Source: Rugamonas brunnea
GTDB taxonomy: Bacteria; Pseudomonadota; Gammaproteobacteria; Burkholderiales; Burkholderiaceae_D
DNA: 64,000 bases
Reading direction: 5' to 3'
Assembly (NCBI RefSeq): GCF_014042345.1
Contig: NZ_JACEZT010000015.1
Coordinates: 1-64,000 of the forward strand
Numbering within the stretch: the stretch's first letter is position 1; each line of letters starts with the position of its first letter. The position numbers and the translations under genes are program-made. Below, one piece after another: positions 15,365 to 24,597 of the stretch. The notes beneath the pieces were generated by a model. It did no database searches. It was not told where the DNA came from and saw only the letters and a program-made list of their open reading frames with translations.

Positions 15365-16828
15365 TCAAGCGATATTGACGCCCTTTACCTTGAGTGCCGC
15401 CCGCACGCCGGCGCCGTAGGCCGGATCGGCGCGGTCGAACAAGGCCAGCTGGCGCTGCACGATCTCCTGCGGCACCTGGCTCAGGGGGCCGGCCAGGTTG
15501 TCGAACAGGTTTTGCCGCTCCTGGGCCGGCAACAGGCGGAACAGGTTGCCGGCCTGGGTGTAATCGTCCTCCTTGCCGCGTCCGTCGTAGCGGCCCGCGC
15601 CGCCGTGCAGCGCCAGCGCCGGTTCGCCATGCCCCAGGCCGGACGGGTGGCTGCCCTCGGCCGCCACGGTGGCGTAGTTGGGCGCGGCGCCGCCGTTCTG
15701 GATCGCCATCGCGCCGTCGCGCTGGTGGTTGTGGAACGGGCAGCGCGGCGCGTTCACGGGCAGGTGCTGGTGGTTGGTGCCGACCCGGTACAACTGCGCG
15801 TCGTGGTAGGCGAACAAGCGGCCCTGCAGCATCTTGTCGGGCGAGTAGCCCATGCCCGGCACCGCGTTGGCCGGCGAGAACGCGGCCTGCTCCACCTCGG
15901 CGTGGTAGTTGTCGGGATTGCGGTTCAGTTCCAGCACGCCCACCGGCAGCAGCGGGAAATCGTGGTGCGGCCACACCTTGGTCAGGTCGAACGGGTTCCA
16001 GCCGGTGCGCGCTTCCCACTCGGCCAGCTGCTGTTCCGTGGCCACCTGCAGCTTCACCTCCCACTGCGGGAAGCGTCCGTCGGCGATGGCGCCGAACAGG
16101 TCGCGCTGGGCGTAATCGGGATCGGACCCGGCCAGCCGCGCCGCCTCCGCCGCGCTCAGGTTGCGGATGCCCTGGCGGGTCTTGAAGTGCCATTTGACGT
16201 AGACCTTCTCGCCGGCCGCGTTGATCAGGCTATAAGTATGGCTGCCGAAACCATCCATGTGGCGGTAGCCGTCCGGCGTGCCGCGGTCGGAGAACAGCAT
16301 CGTCACCTGGTGCAGGCTCTCGGGCGCCTTGCTCCAGAAGTCGAACATCATGGTGGCCGACTTCAGGTTGGTCTGCGGATCGCGCTTCTGGGTGTGGACG
16401 AAATCGGGGAACTTGATCGGGTCCTTGATGAAGAACATGGGCGTGTTGTTGCCCACCAGGTCCCAGTTACCCTCCTCCGTGTAGAAACGCACGGCGAAGC
16501 CGCGTGGGTCGCGCTCGGTGTCGGCGCTGCCGCGCTCACCGCCCACGGTGGAGAAGCGCACGAAGGTGGCGGTCTGCTTGCCCACGCCCGCGAACAGCTT
16601 GGCCTTGGTGTAGCGCGAGATGTCGTGGGTGACGGTGAAGGTGCCGTAGGCGCCCGAGCCCTTGGCGTGCACCACGCGCTCGGGGATGCGCTCGCGGTTG
16701 AAGTGCTGCAGTTTCTCGATCAGGTGGAAATCCTGCAGCAGCAGCGGGCCGCGCGGGCCGGCGCTGGCGGAATTCTGGTTGTCGGCGACGGGGATGCCGG
16801 AGGCGGTGGTAATCGGTGGCTGGTGCAT
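15365..16828 (-). CDS. Monofunctional heme catalase (small-subunit type)
   Basis: The 487-residue protein has the catalase active site (RVVHAKGSGAYGTF with distal His54, the Asn in VGNNTPMFFIKD) and the proximal heme-ligand Tyr motif RLFAYHDAQLYRVG. The length matches small-subunit (clade 3) catalases; no large C-terminal domain is present. It is monocistronic. An AT-rich upstream region with a dyad (16888-16920) may hold the promoter and an OxyR-type site. Confidence 0.93.
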   Translation of the reverse strand: MHQPPITTASGIPVADNQNSASAGPRGPLLLQDFHLIEKLQHFNRERIPERVVHAKGSGAYGTFTVTHDISRYTKAKLFAGVGKQTATFVRFSTVGGERGSADTERDPRGFAVRFYTEEGNWDLVGNNTPMFFIKDPIKFPDFVHTQKRDPQTNLKSATMMFDFWSKAPESLHQVTMLFSDRGTPDGYRHMDGFGSHTYSLINAAGEKVYVKWHFKTRQGIRNLSAAEAARLAGSDPDYAQRDLFGAIADGRFPQWEVKLQVATEQQLAEWEARTGWNPFDLTKVWPHHDFPLLPVGVLELNRNPDNYHAEVEQAAFSPANAVPGMGYSPDKMLQGRLFAYHDAQLYRVGTNHQHLPVNAPRCPFHNHQRDGAMAIQNGGAAPNYATVAAEGSHPSGLGHGEPALALHGGAGRYDGRGKEDDYTQAGNLFRLLPAQERQNLFDNLAGPLSQVPQEIVQRQLALFDRADPAYGAGVRAALKVKGVNIA

Positions 16829-16887
16829 GGCGTTGACTCCTGGGTGGTGAACGATGGAGACAGTCTAAACAAAAGGGCCGATAAGTA

Positions 16888-16920
16888 AAAACTATAAATA
16901 TTTATGAATTCAATAGTTTT
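16888..16920 (-). promoter_or_regulatory. AT-rich dyad upstream of the catalase gene
   Basis: AAAACTAT (16888-16895) and ATAGTTTT (16913-16920) form an 8-bp inverted repeat separated by 17 AT-rich bases, 60-92 bp before the catalase start. ATAG/CTAT half-sites recall OxyR binding sites, but the spacing was not tested. Confidence 0.4.
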
Positions 16921-16942
16921 CCTAAATACACCTCAAACAAAA

Positions 16943-16984
16943 CGGCCGCCGGCGCGCCGGGAATGCCCGGCACGGCGGCGGCCG
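16943..16984 (-). terminator. Rho-independent terminator after cphA
   Basis: A long GC stem (CGGCCGCCG at 16943-16951 with CGGCGGCCG at 16976-16984, plus an inner GCCGGG/CCCGGC pairing) lies 22 bp after the cphA stop codon, followed on the minus strand by a T-rich run. Confidence 0.75.
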
Positions 16985-17005
16985 TGCGCTGCGCGTGCCT
17001 GAAGC

Positions 17006-19576
17006 TCAGGCTTCCGCGATACGCTTGGCGATGTGGGCCAGCGATTCCTCCACCTGGTCGACCAGGATCAGGCACAAATCGCCCTCCTGCAGGCGCGCCA
17101 GCGCCGTGTCGATGGCCAGGAATTCGCCCGTGATCTCGGCGATGTGGCTGGTGCGCGGCGCGCCGCTCAGGCCCGCGCGCAGCAGTGCCACCACTTCACC
17201 GTCCACCCGGCCACGCTGGCACTGGTCCTGGTACAGCACCACGTCGTCGAAGGCGCGGCCCAGGATTTCCGTCTGCTGGGTGATGTCCTGGTCACGGCGG
17301 TCGCCGGCGCCGGAGATCACCACCGAGCGGCGCTTGGCCGGCATGGTTTCCACCGCCTGCACCAGGGCCAGGATGGCGTCCGGATTGTGGCCGTAGTCGG
17401 CGATCAGGGTGGCGCCCTTGTAGTCGAACACGTTGAAGCGGCCGGGCGCATTGTCGGTATCGTTGGCGAAGGTCTTCAGGCCCAGGCGGATCGCTTCCCA
17501 GCTGATGCCCACGCCCCACGCCGCCGCCACGGCCGCCATCACGTTCTCGACCTGGAACCCGATGCTGCCGTTGCGGGTGATGGGCACCTGGGTCAGGTCC
17601 ACCTGGTGCATCTGCTTGCCCTCGACTGCCACCAGGTGGCCGTTCTCGACGTAGATGGTGCGGCGGCCCTGCGCCACGTGGGTGGCGATCACGGGATGGC
17701 CACGCTCGGCGCCGAAGAAGATCACCTTGCCACGGCAGTTGGCGGCCATGCCGGCCACGATGGGGTCCATCGCGTTGAGCACGGCGAAGCCGCTGTCGGC
17801 CACGTTCTGCACGATCACGCGCTTGAGCACGGCCAGGTCTTCCACCGTGGTGATGTAGTTCAGGCCCAGGTGGTCGCCGGTGCCGATGTTGGTCACCACG
17901 GCCACCTGGCAGCGGTCGAAGGCCAGGCCTTCGCGCAGCACGCCGCCACGGGCCGTCTCGAACACGGCCGCGTCCACGTCCGGGTGCAGCAGCACGTTTC
18001 GCGCGCTGCGCGGGCCGCTGCAATCGCCGCTGTCGGTGCGGCGGCCCTCGATGTAGACGCCGTCGGTGTTGGTCATGCCGGTGCGCAGGCCGCTGGCCGT
18101 GAGCAGGTGGGCGATCAGGCGCACGGTGGTGGTCTTGCCGTTGGTGCCGGTGACAGCCACCACGGGGATGCGGCCATCCTCACCCTCGGGGAACATGCTG
18201 TTGACGATGGCTTCGCCCACCGGGCGGCCCTTGCCATAGGACGGCGACAGGTGCATGCGCAGGCCGGGCGCGGCGTTCACTTCCACCACGCCGCCACGCT
18301 GGTCTTCGATCGGTTGCAGCACGCCGTCGCACACCACGTCCACGCCGCAGATATCGAGGCCGATCATCTGCGCCGCTTCCACCGCGCGCGCCGCCACTTC
18401 CGGATGGACGTCGTCGGTCACGTCGGTGGCGGTGCCGCCGGTGGACAGGTTGGCGTTGTTGCGCAGGATGACGCGCTGGCCCTTGGGCGGAATCGAATCG
18501 GCCTCCAGGTCCTGCAGCGCCAGGCGGGCCAGCGCGATGTCGTCGAACTTGATCTTGGTGAGCGAGGTCGAATGGCCGCTGCCGCGACGCGGGTCGGCGT
18601 TCACTTTCTGCACCAGCTCGCGCACCGTGTGCACACCGTCGCCCACCACCTGGGGCGGATCGCGGCGGGCGGCGGCCACCAGCTTGTCGCCGATGACGAG
18701 CAGGCGGAAGTCGTTACCGGGCAGGAAGCGCTCGACCATGATGTCGTCGCGGAATTCGCGCGCCGTGTGGTAAGCCTTGGTCAGCTGCTCGCGGGTCATG
18801 ACGTTGACGGTCACGCCCTTGCCCTGGTTGCCGTCCTTGGGCTTGACCACCACCGGCAAGCCGATCTCCTGGGCCGCGGCCCAGGCGTCGTCGGCATCCT
18901 CCACCGAGCGGCCGATGGGCACGGGCACGCCGGCCGCGTGCAGCAGCTTCTTGGTCAGTTCCTTGTCCTGCGCGATCGATTCGGCGATGGCGCTGGTCGA
19001 ATCCATTTCGGCGGCCTGGATGCGGCGCTGGCGGCTGCCCCAGCCGAACATCACCATGCTGCCCTCCGTCAGGCGGCGGAACGGGATGTTGCGGGCCACG
19101 GCGGCGGCCACGATGGCGCCCGTGCTGGGGCCCAGGCGCACGTCCTCGTCCAGCTCGCGCAGCTCGGCCAGCGCGCCGGTCAGGTCGTATGGGGTGTCGG
19201 CCACGGCCGCGTTGATCAGGTTCTCGGCCAGTTCCAGCGCCAGCCGGCCCACGGCTTCCTCCGTGTACTCGACCACGGTCTGGTAGATGCCCGTTTCCAG
19301 CGTGGGCGTGGTGCGGCTGAAGGTGACGGGGCAACCAGCCTGCGCCTGCAGGCTCAGGGCCACCAGTTCCAGCACGTGCGCCATGGGCACGGCTTCCGTG
19401 TGGCCGGTGGGCTGCAGTGCGCTCAGGGCCGGGAAGCGGGTGCGCAGGCGTGCTTCGAAACCGGACAGCAGTTCGATATTCTGCTCTTCGGGGGTGCACG
19501 ACACGATGGCCTCGACGGCCGTGTGGTGACTCCAAAGATTCGGGCCGCGCAGCGCGCGGATGCGTATGACTTCCAT
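17006..19576 (-). CDS. cphA: Cyanophycin synthetase CphA
   Basis: The 856-residue enzyme polymerises aspartate and arginine into cyanophycin granule peptide. It has the N-terminal domain (MEVIRIRALRGPNLW), an ATP-grasp domain (VVVKPKDGNQGKGV near 244-257) and a Mur-ligase-like domain with an intact P-loop GTNGKTTT at 477-484, then DNAPGRFNVFDYKG and DYGHNPDA near 715-740. Full length and all three domains are intact. It is downstream of cphA' on the same strand with 172 bp between them, so probably one transcription unit. No cyanophycinase gene is in the window. Confidence 0.95.
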   Translation of the reverse strand: MEVIRIRALRGPNLWSHHTAVEAIVSCTPEEQNIELLSGFEARLRTRFPALSALQPTGHTEAVPMAHVLELVALSLQAQAGCPVTFSRTTPTLETGIYQTVVEYTEEAVGRLALELAENLINAAVADTPYDLTGALAELRELDEDVRLGPSTGAIVAAAVARNIPFRRLTEGSMVMFGWGSRQRRIQAAEMDSTSAIAESIAQDKELTKKLLHAAGVPVPIGRSVEDADDAWAAAQEIGLPVVVKPKDGNQGKGVTVNVMTREQLTKAYHTAREFRDDIMVERFLPGNDFRLLVIGDKLVAAARRDPPQVVGDGVHTVRELVQKVNADPRRGSGHSTSLTKIKFDDIALARLALQDLEADSIPPKGQRVILRNNANLSTGGTATDVTDDVHPEVAARAVEAAQMIGLDICGVDVVCDGVLQPIEDQRGGVVEVNAAPGLRMHLSPSYGKGRPVGEAIVNSMFPEGEDGRIPVVAVTGTNGKTTTVRLIAHLLTASGLRTGMTNTDGVYIEGRRTDSGDCSGPRSARNVLLHPDVDAAVFETARGGVLREGLAFDRCQVAVVTNIGTGDHLGLNYITTVEDLAVLKRVIVQNVADSGFAVLNAMDPIVAGMAANCRGKVIFFGAERGHPVIATHVAQGRRTIYVENGHLVAVEGKQMHQVDLTQVPITRNGSIGFQVENVMAAVAAAWGVGISWEAIRLGLKTFANDTDNAPGRFNVFDYKGATLIADYGHNPDAILALVQAVETMPAKRRSVVISGAGDRRDQDITQQTEILGRAFDDVVLYQDQCQRGRVDGEVVALLRAGLSGAPRTSHIAEITGEFLAIDTALARLQEGDLCLILVDQVEESLAHIAKRIAEA

Positions 19577-19703
19577 AAATCTGCTTATCCTGTCGTGTTT
19601 ACGTCGTGGCGGCTATAGCTGACGCCATCGCTGGTGGCGGACCGCGGCGCGTGGGCGCCGCCTTCCGCTTGCATATTGTTCTCGTTACTGTCGCGTGCCT
19701 GTC

Positions 19704-19758
19704 CGTGCTGCTGCGGTGCTGCTGTGCTGCTGCTGCGGTGCTGCTGCTTCAGTGCTGC
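19704..19758. repeat. CTG/GCTGCT-rich low-complexity repeat
   Basis: Imperfect tandem GTGCTGCTG units run through the end of the cphA' gene and the cphA'-cphA spacer. On the transcribed strand this is a CAG-rich stretch. It may be prone to slippage, but its copies are imperfect. Confidence 0.6.
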
Positions 19759-21911
19759 TTTTGCGCGTGGGGTTCGTAGGTGCGCAGGCCGGCGCCGATC
19801 AGTTCCGGCGTCAGGTCCAGCGCCCAGGCGGCGGCGATGGCGGCCAGCACGGCTTCCGGCGGCACCAGTGGCGACAGGGGCAAGGTCGCCGTTTCATCCA
19901 TGCCGGTGGCCAGCACGATGCGGTCGGCGCGCTGGAACACGGCGCGCTTGCCCTGAGCGCGGTGCGCGGCCAGCGCGGCCAGTTGTTCATCCACGCCATA
20001 GAAGATCACTTCGCCGTCGCACAGGTCGGCCATCTCCACTACTTGCGCGTCGGCCGCGTTGAGCACGGCCGCGCCATCGGGCAGCACCACGTCGACCTGG
20101 GTGCGCAGCACGCCGAACAGGCGCTCCGGGCTGTCGATGTAGAACTCGCCCAGGTCGTCCTCGCTGGTGGCGCTCATCACCACGCCCACGGCGCATTTGT
20201 CGTAGGCCAGGCCTTCGGTCAGGATCATGCGGGCGCTGCTCTCGAACACGGCGGCGTCCACATTCTTGTTGAGCAGCAGGCGCTCGCCCGTTTCCCAGTC
20301 GCTGAAACCATCCTTGGGCAGCAGGCGGCCGTTGACGAACAGGCCGTCCTGGCAGGTCAGGCCCACCTTCTGGCCGCCGATCTGCAGCAGCCACGCGATC
20401 AGGCGCGCGGCCATGGTGCTGCCATGGCCGCCGGCGATGCCGACGATGGGCATGCGGCCCGTTTCGCCGATCGCGAACAGGTGGTCGACGATGGCCGCGC
20501 CCACGTTGCGCGGCTTGCCGCTGGCCGGCTTCAGGTGGGCCAGCAGGCCGGGGCTGGCGTTCACTTCGATCACGGCGCCGCCCTGCTCTTCCAGCGGACG
20601 GCTGATGTCGGCCGCCACCAGGTCGATGCCGGCGATGTCCAGGCCCACCACGCGCGCGGCCAGCGTGGCCGTGGCAGCGACGGATGGATGCACCTGGTCG
20701 GTGACGTCGAACGCCACGTTGCCATTGGTCTGGATCAGCACCTGCTGGCCGGCGGCCGGCACGGAATGGGCCGTCATGCCCTGGCGTTCCAGCTCCAGGA
20801 TCACTTCGGCCGCTTCGTCGGCGCGGATCACGTTGAGCGGCGCGTCTTCCGTCACGCCACGGCGCGGGTCGATGTTGATCTGGGTGTCCACCAGCGTCTT
20901 GATGGTCGAGGTGCCGTCGCCGGTCACCCACAGCGCTTCGCCGGCGGCGGCCGCGATCAGGCGCTTGCCCACCACCAGCAGGCGATGTTCATTACCGGCG
21001 ATGAAGCGCTCCACGATCACGCTCTTGCTGCCGCCCTTGCGCGCGGCCAGGTGGTAAGCCTTCTCCACGTCGGACTGCGTCATCAGGTTGAGCGACACGC
21101 CGCGGCCGTGGTTGCCGTCGTACGGCTTGACGACGACGGGCAGGCCGATGTCCTTGGCCGCTTCCCAGGCCGCGTCGGCGCTGGTCACCAGCTCGCCCTC
21201 GGGCACGGGCACGCCGCACGAGGCCAGCAGGCTTTTGGTCAGATCCTTGTCGCTGGCGATGCCTTCGGCGATCGCGCTGGTCTGTTCCGTCTCGGCGGTC
21301 CAGATGCGGCGCTGGCGGGCGCCGTGGCCCAGTTGCACCAGGTTGCCGTCGGTCAGGCGGATGAAGGGGATCTTGCGTTCGGTGGCCGCATCGACGATAT
21401 TGCCGGTGCTGGGGCCCAGGCACAGCGAGTCGACCATGTCGGTCAGCGTGGCCACGGTGGCGGCCAGGTCGTAGGGACGGTCTTCGATGCAGGCCATCAG
21501 CAGGTCGCGGCCGGCGGCCAGCGCGGCGCGGCCCACCTGTTCCTGGCGGGTGCGGAAGGCCATCTTGTAGATGCCGCTGCCTTCGGCCACTTGCCGGGTC
21601 TTGCCGAAACCGGTCTTCATGCCGGCCAGGTTTTGCAACTCCAGCACCACGTGCTCGAGGATGTGGCCAGCATACGTGCCTTCGCGCAGGCGCTCCAGGA
21701 AGCCGCCGCGCTCGCCCACGCCGCAGCGGTGTTCGAGCAGGTTGGGCAGCAGGGCCGTCAGGCGTTCATACAAACCAGGAAGTGCATTCGAGGGAAACTG
21801 CTCCAGCGCGCCGATATCCAGCCACGCCTCGATCACTGGGCGGTAGGTCCAGATATTTGGTCCGCGCAAATGCGTTACACGGAGAACTTCAATGTCTTTC
21901 TTCTTGGTCAT
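19749..21911 (-). CDS. CphA'-type second cyanophycin synthetase
   Basis: The 720-residue protein shares the CphA layout: N-terminal domain (LRVTHLRGPNIWTYRP), ATP-grasp (VVVKPYDGNHGRGV near 259-272), then a shortened Mur-ligase-like domain. The P-loop reads GIAGGHGSTMA (about 491-501) where CphA has GTNGKTTT, so the nucleotide-binding Lys is gone, and the C-terminal region is over 130 residues shorter than in CphA. The arginine-adding Mur site is therefore probably dead, while the ATP-grasp site may work. Cyanobacterial CphA2, which joins beta-Asp-Arg dipeptides with a single active site, is the closest functional precedent. It is the first gene of the leftward cph unit. Confidence 0.85.
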   Translation of the reverse strand: MTKKKDIEVLRVTHLRGPNIWTYRPVIEAWLDIGALEQFPSNALPGLYERLTALLPNLLEHRCGVGERGGFLERLREGTYAGHILEHVVLELQNLAGMKTGFGKTRQVAEGSGIYKMAFRTRQEQVGRAALAAGRDLLMACIEDRPYDLAATVATLTDMVDSLCLGPSTGNIVDAATERKIPFIRLTDGNLVQLGHGARQRRIWTAETEQTSAIAEGIASDKDLTKSLLASCGVPVPEGELVTSADAAWEAAKDIGLPVVVKPYDGNHGRGVSLNLMTQSDVEKAYHLAARKGGSKSVIVERFIAGNEHRLLVVGKRLIAAAAGEALWVTGDGTSTIKTLVDTQINIDPRRGVTEDAPLNVIRADEAAEVILELERQGMTAHSVPAAGQQVLIQTNGNVAFDVTDQVHPSVAATATLAARVVGLDIAGIDLVAADISRPLEEQGGAVIEVNASPGLLAHLKPASGKPRNVGAAIVDHLFAIGETGRMPIVGIAGGHGSTMAARLIAWLLQIGGQKVGLTCQDGLFVNGRLLPKDGFSDWETGERLLLNKNVDAAVFESSARMILTEGLAYDKCAVGVVMSATSEDDLGEFYIDSPERLFGVLRTQVDVVLPDGAAVLNAADAQVVEMADLCDGEVIFYGVDEQLAALAAHRAQGKRAVFQRADRIVLATGMDETATLPLSPLVPPEAVLAAIAAAWALDLTPELIGAGLRTYEPHAQKQH

Positions 21912-22317
21912 GTTTCAATTCTTGTATCTTTGTTATCAGCCGTGGCCAGCCCGCGCCGTATTGTAATCCCTACGTCGTTACGCACCGCAAATTTCCAGTC
22001 CAGGACTGCCACTGCCGGGTCAAGCTTACTGCCAGAAATATCCGTGCCCGCGAGGCATCGAATTTTCTTGAAGGCACTTTCGCTCGTCTGCTGCCCGCGC
22101 TCTTGCGGTATACTTGCCGCTCACGCTAGCCGCCCATTCGCCTTGATTTCAGTCAAATGGTCACCCACTGACAGAATACCGTAAATAAAGCCGCCCACCG
22201 CCGCATTCCGGCCTGCCGGGCGCGATTATTTCCGGGGCAGGCCGCGCGATCCGCCATTTTCCCTTTAGTTTACAGTTTTTGCCACATGGCAAGGACCGAC
22301 CCGGAGTACGTCACATA
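21912..22317. other. 406-bp divergent intergenic region of the cyanophycin locus
   Basis: No convincing gene lies between cphA' and the ABC transporter gene. The region must hold both promoters. It contains a 9-bp inverted repeat (CGGCCTGCC 22209-22217 with GGCAGGCCG 22236-22244) that would fold in the leader of the ABC transporter message, and AT-rich stretches near 22150-22195 and 22255-22280. I could not identify a definite operator. Confidence 0.5.
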
Positions 22318-24588
22318 ATGACAAGCACACAACTTTCTTCACCGACCAGCCAGCCCGACGTGCCAGAACGGTGGCGCTCCGAGGTACAGGCGCAACTACC
22401 TTCAGGTGAGAACGTTGCAAGTGCCCTGGAGGTTGACTTGGATCATCAACTTCATTTCTCCAAGGGTGTAGTGCTGGTCACGCCGGAACGCATCGTCAGC
22501 CGCGCGCCGGGCGCGAAGGAATGGCAACAGTGGCCGTTCAAGGCCGGCATGGCCCTGCGCCACCACGACCACGCAGGCGTGGGCCACCTGGAACTGGTGG
22601 ACCAGACGGGCCGGCTGGCCGCCTGGCGCTTCACGCTGGGCCAGAACCTGCACGCAATCCGGCTGGTGGAACAATTCGATGCCCTGCTGCAAAGCAAGGT
22701 GACGGGCTTGCCCGTGGTGCGCGATGAGCAGCACGTGTGCCCCAGCTGCAAGGCGCCGCTGGAGCCGGACCAGGAGGAATGCCCGATCTGCACCAAGGTG
22801 GTCTACACGCCGCCCTCGACCTGGACCCTGTTCCGCCTGTGGCGCTTCACCAAGCCTTACCAGGGCCAGCTGGGCCTGGGCTTTTTGCTGATGCTGCTGA
22901 GCACGGGCGCGCACATGATCCCGCCCTACCTGACCATGCCGCTGATGGACAATGTGCTGATTCCGTATCAGAACGGCAAGCCGGTCGACCCCATGCTGGT
23001 GACCATGTACATGGGCGGCCTGGTGGGCGCGGCCGTGATCGCATGGGCGCTGGGCTGGGGCAAGACCTATGTGCTGGCCCTGGTGTCCGAGCGCATCGGC
23101 GCCGACCTGCGCACGGCCACCTATGAACACCTGCTCAAGCTGTCGCTCGAATACTTCGGCGGCAAGCGCACGGGCGACCTGATGTCGCGCATCGGCAGCG
23201 AGAGCGACCGCATCTGCGTGTTCCTGTCGCTGCACCTGCTGGACTTCGCCTCCGACGTGCTGATGATCATCATGACGGGCGTGATCCTGTGCTCGATCGA
23301 CCCGTGGCTGGCTGCCGTCACGCTGCTGCCGCTGCCCTTCATCGCCTGGCTGATCCACGTGGTGCGCGACAAGCTGCGCACCGGCTTCGAGAAGATCGAC
23401 CGCGTGTGGGGTGAAGTGACCAACGTGCTGGCCGACACCATCCCCGGCATCCGCGTGGTGAAGGCCTTCGCCCAAGAGGCGCGCGAGGCGGCCCGTTTCC
23501 GCACGGCCAACAAGCACAACCTGGCCGTCAACGACAAATTGAACAAGATCTGGTCGCTGTTCTCGCCCACCGTGTCCTTCCTGACGGAGCTGGGCTTGCT
23601 GGTGATCTGGGTGTTCGGCATCTGGCAGGTGGCGCACGGCCGCATCACGGTCGGTGTGCTGTCGGCCTTCATCGCCTACAGCAGCCGCTTCTACGGCCGC
23701 CTCGATTCCATGAGCCGCATCGTGTCCGTGACGCAGAAATCGGCCTCGGCCGCCAAGCGCATCTTCGACATCCTCGACCACGTCTCGTCCGTGCCCGAAC
23801 CCACCAACCCGGTCAAGCTGGCCAAGGTGGAAGGCAACATCACGCTGCGCGAAGTGGGCTTCCGCTACGGTAACCGCGCCGTCAACCGCGGCATCAGCCT
23901 CGACATCAAGGCCGGCGAGATGATCGGCCTGGTGGGCCACTCCGGTTCCGGCAAGAGCACGCTGGTCAACCTGATCTGCCGCTTCTACGACGTATCCGAA
24001 GGCGCCATCATGCTCGACGGCGTGGACATCCGCGCCTTCCCCGTGTCCGACTACCGCCGCAACATCGGCCTGGTGCTGCAGGAGCCGTTCCTGTTCTTCG
24101 GCACCATCGCCGAGAACATCGCCTACGGCAAGCCGGGCGCCACGCGCGAGCAGATCATCGCCGCCGCGCGCGCCGCGCACGCGCACGAATTCATCCTGCG
24201 CCTGCCGCAGGGCTACGACTCGATGGTCGGCGAACGGGGCCAGGGCCTGTCGGGCGGCGAGCGCCAGCGCATCTCCATCGCGCGCGCGCTGCTGATCGAT
24301 CCGAAGATCCTGATCCTGGACGAGGCCACCTCCTCGGTGGACTCGGAGACGGAAAAGGAAATCCAGAAGGCGCTCGACAACCTGGTGCACGGCCGCACCA
24401 CGATCGCCATCGCCCACCGTTTGTCCACGCTGCAGAAGGCCGACCGCCTGGTGGTGCTGGACCGTGGCGTGGTGGTGGAGGAAGGCGCGCACGAAGAACT
24501 AATGGCGCGCGAAGGCGCCTATCACCGCCTGTACACGGCCCAGGCCCGCAACGTGGACGTCGACCCCGACGACAGCAGCTCCGATTAA
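22318..24588 (+). CDS. Cyanophycin-associated ABC transporter, fused permease-ATPase
   Basis: The 756-residue half-transporter has an unusual N-terminal extension of about 165 residues that ends in a zinc ribbon (C141-x2-C144 and C155-x2-C158), then a six-helix exporter-type membrane domain (about 175-460) and an ATPase domain with Walker A GHSGSGKS at 540-547, LSGGERQ at 644-650 and Walker B LILDEATS. Start ATG 22318 has GGAG upstream. Homologues beside cphA genes are a known feature of Burkholderiales cyanophycin loci, but the transported substrate is not established to my knowledge. It forms an operon with the DUF1854 gene 9 bp downstream. Confidence 0.88.
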   Translation: MTSTQLSSPTSQPDVPERWRSEVQAQLPSGENVASALEVDLDHQLHFSKGVVLVTPERIVSRAPGAKEWQQWPFKAGMALRHHDHAGVGHLELVDQTGRLAAWRFTLGQNLHAIRLVEQFDALLQSKVTGLPVVRDEQHVCPSCKAPLEPDQEECPICTKVVYTPPSTWTLFRLWRFTKPYQGQLGLGFLLMLLSTGAHMIPPYLTMPLMDNVLIPYQNGKPVDPMLVTMYMGGLVGAAVIAWALGWGKTYVLALVSERIGADLRTATYEHLLKLSLEYFGGKRTGDLMSRIGSESDRICVFLSLHLLDFASDVLMIIMTGVILCSIDPWLAAVTLLPLPFIAWLIHVVRDKLRTGFEKIDRVWGEVTNVLADTIPGIRVVKAFAQEAREAARFRTANKHNLAVNDKLNKIWSLFSPTVSFLTELGLLVIWVFGIWQVAHGRITVGVLSAFIAYSSRFYGRLDSMSRIVSVTQKSASAAKRIFDILDHVSSVPEPTNPVKLAKVEGNITLREVGFRYGNRAVNRGISLDIKAGEMIGLVGHSGSGKSTLVNLICRFYDVSEGAIMLDGVDIRAFPVSDYRRNIGLVLQEPFLFFGTIAENIAYGKPGATREQIIAAARAAHAHEFILRLPQGYDSMVGERGQGLSGGERQRISIARALLIDPKILILDEATSSVDSETEKEIQKALDNLVHGRTTIAIAHRLSTLQKADRLVVLDRGVVVEEGAHEELMAREGAYHRLYTAQARNVDVDPDDSSSD

Positions 24589-24597
24589 GAACACACC

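Noticed and set aside
15245..16888. A 547-codon open frame opposite catalase and part of the patatin gene
   Set aside because: It spans two real genes on the other strand and has no recognisable motif or ribosome site.
17033..22184. Very long open frames on the plus strand opposite cphA and cphA'
   Set aside because: They are antisense to clear genes, lack domains and show His/Gly/Ala/Arg-rich composition that high-GC codon bias produces in the opposite frame.
22402..24492. A 696-codon open frame opposite the ABC transporter gene
   Set aside because: Composition is typical of antisense reading in GC-rich DNA; the ABC transporter is unambiguous.
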